The translations under genes and the position numbers were made by a program. A DNA stretch of 64,000 bases from Anas platyrhynchos. Lineage: Eukaryota > Chordata > Aves > Anseriformes > Anatidae. The notes under the pieces were generated by a model. It was not told the origin of the DNA and made no database searches. It saw only the letters and a list, made by a program, of their open reading frames with translations. The stretch is taken from contig NC_092602.1 of the NCBI RefSeq assembly GCF_047663525.1, positions 1,991,501 through 2,055,500 of the forward strand. Reading direction: 5' to 3'. The number at the start of each line of letters is the position of its first letter. Position 1 is the first letter of the stretch. This document shows, one piece after another, positions 13,801-25,800 of this stretch.

Positions 13801-16800
13801 GTACATCAACAATCAGTTTTGCTCAGTAAATTCATATGCTCCTTAGAGAGAATATCATAAGCACATTGTGATAAGCAACATGTACAATTTAAATGAAATA
13901 CTAAAGTGATTAACTAGAATATTTATTTTTCAAAATAACAAATGTTGAATTGTCTCTTGTCAGTATTGTAGGCATGTAGACTTCAACTGCTCTCAAGTTG
14001 TAATCCATATTTGTTTCAGTGCTCTTTCTAATAATAATCTTTTTGTATTAATTTTTAGCAACGGGCGAGCAGTGCATTACAATGGGTCCAGCTTGCTACA
14101 GTGGAAGAGTGTTAGATTGGATGTGACTCTTTCTCCTGGTATGTAAGAGTACAGCTAATTTACTTAACTGGTATATCAAAAAAAAATCTCCTAAACGTAA
14201 GAGAAACAGGATGAGAAAACAAATAAATCCATGCTGTTCTTTTGGTGATTATATATTTTGATAGGTGATGTGGCTGGAATTGGGTGGGAAAGAACAGAAG
14301 GAACTCCACCCCCTCCAGGACAGCCAGCTAAAGGCAGAGTTTATTTTACGTATTGTGGGCAGCGACTTGGGCCATACCTAGAAGATGTCTCAGGTGGCAT
14401 GTGGCCGGTTGTGCACATTCAGAAAAAGGTAAGTTTTGAACATAAATATATTGGTTGATATATAAACATCTCAATATCTATTTTGATGCATCGATACATC
14501 CTCACTAAAGAGGTTGAGATAAAACTAGCCCAATACATAGTGCTGAATATATAATAACCCTTCCACAAGCATTAGGTAAAGCAGGCTCAATACTTCCTCT
14601 GTTGTATTTCCATCTATAAAATAGTAGAGTGATAGTTTTTACCTTTCCTGAGTTAGGCTGAGTTCTCATTCCCTTCCCAGTATTTGTTTTGGAACTTTTT
14701 GCCCTTGAGGACACTAACCATGCAGCTGGCTTGATGAGACTGCACTATTTTGTGCTAGTAGCCTTCCTATTATTATTCCTTCCCAGCAGTGACCTTGCCA
14801 TGAAATATGCTGTATCAGGAAGCTAGATAAAAGAGAAGGTTCAAAGTTGGCAGCTTAATGCCCTCCCTGCTGCATCCAGTTTATAGCTAGCAATGCTGGG
14901 AAAAATGTGTTATGGAGGTGTGATCAGCTTATCCTTTTGGCTGAGTTCTTAAAGAGCAAAGAGAAGGACCAAAACAACCCACAGGTAATTTTAATTCTTT
15001 ACCTGCATCTTGTTCCAGAACACGAAAGTCCGTGCTAACTTTGGATCTCGCCAATTTGCCTATGCTGAAGGACAAGCTCACAGGAATGCTGCTGATCTGT
15101 GTATTGACCTAGCTGAAGAGATAAGCGCCAACTTTGAAGCATTGCCTTTTGCCATGGCTTCTGATAGCGATAATGATGCTGGCACCAGTATAGCTTCTGA
15201 TCCTGGGACCCATGGACCTCCCTGTAGAATTGCTGCTGTTGCAACAGCTCAACAACGTAAAGTGATGATTAATTTTTTTTTTTTTAAATGTTAGAGAAAA
15301 AATTACAATTGATTAAATAGGATTTAAGCACATCCTGACTGCATTTCTTAGGTACTGCCTATTCAGGTAAAGCAGCACAATAAATATTGGAAAATACATG
15401 CTTATTTAATTTAAGACAGCAATTAAAAAAAAAAAAAAAGTTACTACATCTTTCCTTTATATGGATGCAATACATTTCAAAAATCTCATTGAATACTTTT
15501 ACGTGCCTTCTGGTTTGCTATAGTCTGATGATTTCCATGTGTACTTTACAGAATATGACAGTGACACATCTTGCCACTATAAAATGGAACTAAGCTACGA
15601 GAACTTCATCACATCAGGGCCTGATCCTCATCCCCCTCCTATTGCAGATGATGAAAGTGATGATGATGACGATGATGATATTCCCAGGGTAAGCAATGTG
15701 GCAGGACCTGCCTGCTCTAACTTGTAGTCTGAATATGGATCTTGTAATTCAGATTTTTAAGTTTTGCTACACAAGTGTTTACCCTGCTTCCTTTAGGAAG
15801 ATAGAGTTGTTAATAACTTTTCTCCTTTTAGTATACTAAATAACTTCCGTCTTTATAGGAGGATCACTATGCCCTGTTGGTTAAAGCCTGGGAAACTAAA
15901 GTTTTCCCTACAATTAGAAGAAGATTCCGTAATGAGGCTGAGAGGAAGTCTGGGTTGGATCAGATTAAAGGAGCTTTGCAGTTAGGTATGGCTAAGTTTC
16001 TTCCTGTGCTTATAGTTCCATGTGATGTGCAAGATAACATCTGTTTTGTACGTCTTACTGTATTTGAGGCTGGAAAATAAATGTCTTCACTTACTGTTTT
16101 TGAAAAGTGTTCAGAATTTGTTTTGAGATCATCATTTTTTCCTTACTTAACTCTTTCAATTGAGTTAACCTTTAAATAGGAAAAATGTTTTTAGAAATTG
16201 TGGAAAAATTTGTTGTGAAATTATATGTGAATGCAGAAATACTTTGGAATGATAATTTGGGAAGAGATTATCTACATGCATTTTCTGTTTATGGCTACAT
16301 CAATGCCAGTCTTTTGTGAAACTTTAAGGAGGGGTTTGTAAGTGAATACAGTTCTGGCAAGATGGCTGATTTTTGAGAAAGTCACAGTAAAAGCAAAGTG
16401 AGAATTCTGAGCACTGGTGCAGAGCGTATGAGTCTCTATCAGGAAAGCTCCACTCTCTTGTCTATCAGCCTGACTGAAAGAATATTTAAGTAATTAAGTA
16501 CCTCAGCTGCCTATGGTGTTAATGACAACAAGAATTCTTAGTCCATCAGGAGCACTTACCCCAAGTGGATGGGGAAAATAACGAGCACTTCCTTCTGTCT
16601 ACCAGGAATGGTTGATATAGCACGACAAACTGTAGAATTTCTCTATGAGGAAAATGGTGGCATCCCAAGAGACCTCTACCTTCCTACCATTGAGGATATC
16701 AAAGATGAAGCAAACAAGTTTACAATTGATAAAGTACGAAAAGGTAAGGTCAGCAAAAAAGTGTCTTAAAATGCTAAAGGTCTCTGGTACTAGGGATCTG

Positions 16801-19800
16801 CTGTACAAATTGTTTGCCTGAGGCAAGTGCTGAGCCTTCGTTGTGTTCTTTTCTGTCCAGGTCTCACAGTAGTGACTCGCTCTCCTGACAGTAACAATGT
16901 CACCAGCAGTGCTGTTGGAACAGCTTTACCCAAGTTTGCTATTCGTGGGATGCTGAAGACATTTGGTCTTCATGGCGTTGTTCTGGATGTTGATTCAGTG
17001 AGTAAATATAGGTTGGGAAGGCACTTGAAAGGTCAGCATCACAGATCTATGAGTAAATATGATTAGTTATACTGAACTGCTTACAATGTTGATTTGGTGC
17101 TGTTTTTTGGAGAACAAAATATCATTGCTGTGTTTGACAGTGCTATTTTTGGTGTTCCAGGTCAATGAATTGGTACAAGTAGAGACATACCTCAGAAGTG
17201 AAGGAGTTCTGGTTAGATACTGGTATCCTATTGACATGTTAGAAAGGCCACCTGCTGGTTATAGGAGGACTGCAACAAATGGATTGGTTACCCTGGATAA
17301 TACCAATATCCAAATTCACAGGTAAAAAGGAAAAAATAAATTAAGAAGGCATTTGCATTATATGAAATTCTGTACCAGATAATACAAGTATCTACTGCAG
17401 CCTTGCTTTGAGCAATAGTAAGCTTCCGAATCTTTGATAGGAAAAATTACTTCAAACTCAAAGCATGTTGTCTGACTTGTGTACAGATGGGATTTTTTTC
17501 TTCCCAGAATAGGTTTTATGAGTATTTTTCTCCCAAAGATTTTAAAGACGTGAAACAGTAAAGGACCTTGATTTTTGTCATCAGTGACATGAAGCTGTTT
17601 TTACACAAACTGAGCAGTCTCCTGGGGCTTGAATTTGCAGGAAGACTGAGTCTGAGAGCAATAGTATAGAAAATGGCATATTTTGTTTAATGCAAAGTGA
17701 TACTTCACCACATGAAAGCATTTTTATGTATTCCTGTCTAACAGGTATTTTTTCTGAAGCCTGCACTTCTTGTACAATCATTCAGTTGCTATCTGAAGGC
17801 TCAAGAACTCTCTGCTGATTTTGTGGAGAGTTGCTGTATCCAATTAAGGCATTTGAATAAAATAATTAGGCTGTATAAGTAAGAAAGATTTGGGTCTACT
17901 TCAACCATTTAAGGCAGAATAAATCAAGTATATATATTTGGATACAAAGGCAGTTTGCTGGATACGGCTTATATTTTAAGAGTGGTGAAACAATCAAATA
18001 TTTTGATATTTGTGTTTTCTAGAGAACTTCTGCGAAGTGAAGCTGCGCTGGCCAAGCTCTACTGCCGCATGGCTCTTCTCAACATTTTTGCCCCCAAATC
18101 TCCACATATGTTTACTCGTCTGTTTCATATTCCTGCTATTCGTGATATCACTCTGGAGCACCTGCAGTTGCTATCCAACCAACTTCTTGCACCACCTCTT
18201 CCTGGTAAGCACTGATCTTTTTATCACAGCAGTTTTTTGATATGATAGTTTTCTGGGGCCAAAAAAAAAAAAACACTAAAGTTTGGCACTTACTAATTAG
18301 CTATTAATGATAGCATTTGAATAGATGTCTCAATGGACTCCTGATGGAATTACCTTAGTGATACGGTATTAAAGTAAAATTTTTGCTCGTGATCTAATTT
18401 ATAAGTACTCAAAGTTCAGAGACCCTCATAAGATTCCGTTCAGTGTGCTTCTGTCCCATTGTCATCAGTGGCCTTCTGTTTAGGAAGTAGGGTGGGGTGG
18501 GGGTGAGGAAAGTACCCATAGGGATACCTGTAAGGAAACTAAATGCCAGTTGGGTCTCACAGTTTTCAAAATTCAACTCTTCTTCATTTTACAAAGTGGT
18601 TTGTCCTTTTCCTACTGGAATCACAGATCTCATTAGAAAATATATGTGCTGAATCATGGAAAAGGATCTTGGGCTAATTCAAGTGAGTGTTAATAAAGGC
18701 AATTATCGTGACAAAGCTATTCTGCATGCAAAGAGATGTGTGTAACATGGCTGGGGCATAAGGAGGAAGTATGAATTGCTAAATAATAGGCTATTAATAA
18801 TTGAAAGTAAATAATTACCATTGAACGAGTGCCGTTCCCTCCTCCAATGTCTTTGAAACTTGGCTACTTCTAACAGATGCTGCATTGTAAAAGATCCTCT
18901 TGCAGAGAACAGCATTACTTTGCATGGCTTGGAGAATAACTTTTCAAGCTTTTTTTTTTTTTTCCCCATGGTTTAAAAAATAGTTTTAATCTACATCTTG
19001 CTAATACAGTTTCCAAACTGGAGTTTTCATGAATTGCCCTGTCCTTTGTGCTTTGACTTTCTTCAGCTTCACCCATTAACTCCAGAACAACGGTGGGATG
19101 TTGGCTTGAGGCCCACTTGGGGCCACCCAACAGCAGTCCTCTCTGTATGCGGGGAAAGCCTGAGGACAGATAAAGCTGCTTTCACCTCATCTAGCACAAG
19201 TGGGGAAGAAAGCACTTCTGATCATTTGTCCTTGCTGTACTTATGCAGTTAATGGAAATGTGCCTGCTTTTGTATATGGGACAGAATGAGTCAGCTGTTA
19301 ACCCGTACAGCTCAGTGTGTGTCTGACAGGCCTCCCTAAGGGCTGGTTTAAGGCAGGTGAAGAATACAGCTGGCATTTAGAGGGCTATCCCATCTGGAAG
19401 CAATGGCATCAGGGAGCAGGTTTGGTCTTTGAAGGATCTATTCTCCTGCTGACCTTCAGGAGGAGGTTTGAACTTGCTCAGGAGTGAAAGTTAGCAGCTT
19501 GTTATATTCTTTAAAAGCTTCTTTCCACTGTCTGTTTTGCGAGCTACATAAACTTTTTGAGGTGATCTCCAAATTTGTCATATTCTACTTGTTATTACAG
19601 ATGGAACAATCAGTTCAAGTTCTATTCTTCTGGCCCAGTCTCTGCAACACTGCATACATTCCCAGAACTGTGCTGCCACAGACCTCTTCTACCAGGGCAA
19701 TTCACAAGCCATCAGAGAGTGGCTTACTGTAGCCATCACTCGGACACTGCATCAAGGAGAGGAGAGCCTGTTAGACCTTACGAAACAGATCTGCTCTTTT

Positions 19801-22800
19801 TTGCAGGTAAAAATATTTAGTAATGTTTTGTGAGCAGTGTTGTTTTCAAGGCCTGCCTTAGTAGGAACATTTATGTGTGATTCTAACTTCTGTAATACTG
19901 TCTGTCACGCTAAATTGTTTCTCTGGCTGGATTATATTGCTATTCTGACCATGTTGGGCACACTGAAAACACAAGCAGTAGCAATACACTGGATCATATT
20001 AAAATGAAGCGGCTGCACCCTACATCGTTATTTGTGGTGCTATATTTTATTTGAAAAAGAAGAGGGGGGTGGTTTGCTGCTGCTGCTTGGGGGCTTTCAG
20101 TATGAATTGTTACCTTACAGACTGCACCAGAACAGTTTCCTGCTGAAGAATTCCCAATTTCCGAATCCAAAGTCAATATGGATGTTAATTTTCCTGGGGC
20201 TGCATTTGTAATTGTGTCCTGTAAGGAAAGCCAGTCTGGATTCCGCAAAGAGTAAGTAATTGTGGGGCTGTGAGTGGCCAAGATGAAAGTAATGCTGCTC
20301 GTGCTGCTGAGCCTCTGTGAACTCTGAGTACATAGGTGCTCATTTTGCAGATTTTTCTCTTGAGTCTCAGAGACTCATTTTCTGGGAGGTGGGATAAATA
20401 TTGCAGTGTTTCATCTTGTTTGAGTTGGGATTTTTAGTAGCTATTTACATTCCAGCTGCGTTCTTGATCTTTTCTTAGCTCTTCCCTGTATAAAGCTCCT
20501 TGGGCTCGAGTGCTCGTCTATGGGCTTGGGCATAAAGTGAAGAGGAACGGCCAGTTAAACCTAATTGAAGCCGTGTGTTATCCTCGAGATGCCTCTCCAA
20601 CCAACACAGGCCTGACGCCTCCCCCAACAACTAATCAGTACCCTTCAGTTATCACCCCTACGGACAAGGTCCACATCAAACTAGGTAAAAATCAATATAT
20701 TTTAAAAACTTTTAAACTGTATTCTTAAAATTGAGGCAAACATAATCATTGCTTCTGTAGGAGCTTCCTATATTGCCACTACTTAGTAAGGAAGATTCTC
20801 ATTTAGCATAAATTTAGCTTCAAAAAATAATCTTAACAGATATGGTATTACTTTTACTTTTGCAATGTCTGTAGTCATGGTGTTTTCACTGACCTTTTTG
20901 CTTAGGAGTATCTCCTCCTCCTGGAGCTGTGCTTGTCCTGCATTCTCTTCCCCTTGAGTTCCCCCTGGCAATGGCATTCACTGAACAGCTGTTAACTTGG
21001 AAATTGGAAGATGCAGATGGGAAATCAGAAGATGAACTGGATACTATTCCTGCTTCAGTTCTCTTGCAAGTAGTGGAATTTTTAGGTGAGAATGCAGTAT
21101 TTACTTAGCAATGAACACCAATAATGTGCTAATTCAGCTGGAGGCTTTAGGGGAGAAAAGAAAAATGAGAGTAGTGTTTCTGATGTCTTCTATTATATTG
21201 AATTTTTATGTTTCTGTGTACTTCTTTAATTAGCCATCCAGGTTTTCTTACTATTGACACATCCATTGGGGTGACCTTTTCTTATTATGTGAGTTGTAGC
21301 AGTAACATTAAAGCTACTCCCACTGAAACAGTGCTGACTCCAGTGCTTTACCTTCTGCACACAGGGAACTTTCTCTGGACAACTGACATGGCAGCATGTG
21401 TGAAGGAATTGATATTTCATCTCTTGGCTGAGTTGCTTCGCAAAATTCACAATCTGGAGCAGAAAAAAAATCCAGCAGGATTGTCGTCTTCTATTGCCCT
21501 TCAGCTAAATCCATGTCTAGCGATGCTCATGGCCCTGCAGTCAGAACTTCACAAGTTATATGATGAAGAAACACAAAATTGGGTGTCTGGAAATGCATGT
21601 GGTGGTTCTGGTGTTGGAGCGGCTGACCAAGGAAGATTTTCTACCTACTTTCATGCTCTGATGGAAGTCTGCCTTGCTGTAGCAGAAGTAACCTTACCCA
21701 TCAATATGAGTGTAACAGCTAATGTGATGTCTTCAACAAGTGCACCAAACCTTAGCGACTCTTCCTCCTCATCGTCATCTTCTCCAGGACAGACGCCACA
21801 GAGTCCAAGCTTGCTGTCAAAGAGGAAAAAAGTCAAAATGAAGCGGGAAAAAACATCATCTTCAGGCAAACGGTCTTCATCCAGAGCAGCTGAAACGGAT
21901 GCTGCAATCCTCAGTATAGGAGGAAGCAAGCCTGAGGATATGTTATGGTTTCATAGAGCACTGACTCTGCTTATAATTCTCAGACACCTAACTAAAAAGG
22001 ACCCGCAAGGGCTGGGTGTGACAAACGATGCTGTGGCAGATGCATGTCAAGCACTAGTAGGTCCCACAGCTCACAGCCGCTTGCTTGTCATTTCTGGAAT
22101 ACCAACTCACTTGGAGGAGAGTACTGTGAGAAATGCGATCAGAAAGGCATGCAACGCGCATGGTGGAGTCTTCAAGGATGAAATCTACATCCCTTTGCAG
22201 GAAGAGGACCCCAAAAAAATCAAGGACAAAGCGGAAGGAGGAGAATGCAGAACTGAACTGGAAAAGCCAACCGTCTCCAGCAGTGCTGACAGTTTGGATA
22301 TCAGCAGCTCTAGCAGCGTCACGCCTGCTATGAGTGTTAGTGCTTCAGCATCTACAAGCCAGGCTTCCCTCTGCAGCTCGCAGGGAATTTCTCGGACCGT
22401 TAGCGACATCTCAGTTGACCAGTTTCAAGCAGGACTGGAGCTGGCCATCCCACCAGGACTGCTAGAACCACACGTTGTTTCCAGCCAGGAGAGTTTGGAT
22501 CTTTCACACTGCAGTACCGGGAGCCTTGGCAGCCTTGGCAGTCTCGGGGAGCCGCTTGACAATGTGGAAACAGCATCTGTGTCTGATGTCGGATCGATGT
22601 ACACAGTCACATCTCTGGACAACCAGCCCCTTCTGTCACGGCCAATCAAAGGTTTTGCTGTAGTGGAGGTAATTGTCTTTGATAACAAGGGGTACTTCTT
22701 TGGTCATGGGTTGGTTTTCTTGTTTGTCTTTAGCAAAAAGTAGTAATAATTTTGGTTTATGTATAACACCATGATCTGACTTTTAAGAAAAGTGTGTTAT

Positions 22801-25800
22801 ATGTTTCCTTTCTTGAAAATTCTTCTGCTTAACTGAGGTCATGACTTGAATGATGGGGAGTGGAAGGTACTGTTAGTGCGATGTAGCTCAGCACAGGTGC
22901 AGAATACAGGTACATCAGTGTGCATGAGAGACTAGGGAGACTAGGAGTTCTCAGCTTGGACAGGAGGGCTTAGTAACAGTTCTCCACTGTTTTTTGTGTA
23001 CCATTCACATAAATTTCATATAGATTTCTTCAAAGATTTGCTACTGGCCACTGCAGGAGATAAATTTTGAGATAAGTTTGACCCACAAGGCAATTCTTTA
23101 ATGACTACATTTTCACATATTTTAAACCATCTAGAGATTCCTCCACAAAGTTACTTTAGAAGAGGTGATAAATTCTGTTGATGTGTGATTCAAAATTAAT
23201 TTTTAAAAACATTGTAGGTGGTTGTCGTTGATGTCAGGTCACTGCAGGTTTTCAGCTATGCACAAGAACTCTTCTCTTCCACTAACAGCATACAGCAGAT
23301 TTTTCAGCAGCTTACCAAAGCACTGCCATTTCTGATAGCTTGTGAACTGAGAGAGGCATTTTTGCGTAGTCTGGGATTATATCAGTTTCCATTTTAGAAG
23401 AAAATCAGCTTATTCAAAGAGAGAACCTTCAGTTGCTATTTTTAAGCTATTAATTGACGTAAAGACACCAGATTTGAAATAAACCATAAAGTGCATATGG
23501 AAAGTTGTCAGTTGTCATATTCACATTGAAACATACTCCAAGTCTGTAGCTGCTCTGACAATGTGTGGTGGTTATCCTCAGAATCAAAGGAAATTATTGC
23601 TCCTGCTCCCAGTTCTGTGTAGCTGAGAATTCAAGGTCTGTGCTAATATAAATATTTTTCCAAATGGAGAATCAAAGCAAAAACAGCGGAGTTGGAAATA
23701 ACAACAGGTTATCTATGTGAAACTTCCAGCTCCTTATCTGATATCTCTGAGGGCGGTCTCCAGACTAAGAAGCAAGGAAGAGCAATTTCAGCTGTGCATG
23801 ATTAATCACAACATGATGGTCTGTGTGGCCAGGTGGTCTTAGAAAGGATATTTTCTATGTAGGTCGTGAGTTCTGTTATCAAGTGATTGATGTAGAAGGG
23901 TAAAAGAAATTCAATAGTGATTATCTACATGGGGAGGGGAGAAAGTTTAAGACCCAAATTAATATAAATGACAGTTAGCAGGAATTCTGACAGAACAAAT
24001 TAACTAATTTTGATATTTTTTTTACAGATAAGGTCAAGAGCTAAAATAGAGAAAATCCGAGCCAGTCTGTTTAACAGTAGTGACCTCATTGGTTTGTCAA
24101 GTCTGGATGGTGAAGATGAACTGATGGAAATGTCAACTGAAGAGATTTTAACTGTTTCTACAGTAAATCAGAGTTTATTTGACACACAGGGGAGCCCAGC
24201 ACTAGAAGACTATTTCAATGATAAGTCAATAAAAGGTATGTGCTTTTCATACAGGCAGATATCTCACACTCAGATATACAGGGGTCAGACTATGTGGTTG
24301 CTCATAATAATTACAGTATTGGGCAAAAGAGGTAAAAGCATTCAATTCTCTATTATAAATGGGGTGTTAAAGTGCAGAGAGGTCAGATCTGCTAGTAGAA
24401 TTTTTCTTAGTGATTTTCTCTCAGAACAGCTGGTGTGTAATGTAATATTCTAGCTGAATGTAAAATGTTTTCTCTTGTTCCAAAGAGTTGCCACGGTATT
24501 TTATACTCTATTGCATTTTTGTATTAGGTGAGAAACTGGTCCCAGGTGCTCGGGAAGTCCTCACAGAAATATTTAAGAGCTGCGTCCATTCTGAGCAAAT
24601 GCTGAGCCTAACTCCAACAAAACCAATTAAGGTTGCTGACATCTATCTTAGTAAAGAGCAGATAAATTCTCAAACTCCTGGAAACCTTCTTCATGTGTTT
24701 TTCACAAATGTCCGCCCTCCAAAGAAGGTGCTAGAGGACCAGCTTACTCAGGTAGTGCTTTGAAAACTCTTTTTAGTGTTTGTTTTGTTTTGTTTTGTTT
24801 TGTTTTGTTTTGTGTAACTCCAAAGTGTTGGTTAATTATTCATTTTTCTTGTGTTGGAAGATTTTAAGGAAATATGGTGTACCCAAGCCGAAATTTGACA
24901 AGAGCAAGTACAACAAGGCAGGCAAAGAGCAGCATCCAGTGAAAGTTGTGAGCACCAAGCGCCCAGTTACAAAACCGCCTACAAAAGAGAAGTCTGTGCT
25001 CAATAGTGTCAGGTTAGTGTCTTCAGCCTACTGGCAATTTTTGATTTCTCCTCAGGATCTAGACTTTTTGACCTTCTTCTGTATTTCCTTGTACTGATTG
25101 TAAGAGGAAAATGTGTCTTTTACAGACACTGAGCAATGGTTTGGGTTTTTTGAACAGGCATAAGGAAACTTTAATTCTAATATTAATTTTGTCCCTTAGC
25201 CGAACAGCTTTAAGTGAGAAGAAGCCTACTGTAAAGCCAAAATCTCCTGAGAAGAGCAAACCCGAAGAGAAGGACCCTGAAAAGTCTCCCACAAAGAAAC
25301 AGGAAGGTAGTAGTAGCCCTATAAAACTTTCCTACACTGTTATATCTTAAAAAGAAAATACGTTTTGGATTGGCATGCTTAAAGTAATGATTTGGTTTGT
25401 CTTTGTTGTGAATTGTTTTGAATTGGGCTAATTTAGTAGTGTTTTGTTTTTTTTTTTAAGTTTAGATTCCAGGCTAGATTGGACCTGTGAGTAGCACAGT
25501 GTTTAGAACTACTTGAGAAGTGAGGCATGGTGGGCTGGGTAAAACCAGGAGGAAGTCGTCTTGTACACCAATCATTTTCCCGTGTGGTGTGTAGACTCTA
25601 TAGGAAGTCATTAACTCTCTGATGGTTGTATCTCTGCATTCAGTTCCTGAGGAGAAGTATTTGACGCTGGATGGATTTCACAGATTTGTTGTTGACCGAT
25701 CTAAACAGGATATCCGTAGTGTGTGGAGAGCTATTCTGTCCTGTGGATATGATCTACACTTTGAAAGGTAAGTTTTGGAAACCATTATGTAAATGAGATG

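Noticed and set aside
19064..19252. Possible extra HECTD4 exon in intron 34
   Set aside because: The AG and open frame are present, but the exons at 18204 and 19601 already join in phase to the family sequence, and the peptide has no family likeness.
22925..22990. Possible old CR1 piece in HECTD4 intron 39
   Set aside because: Only a few short phrases resemble CR1. That is too weak to separate from chance by eye.
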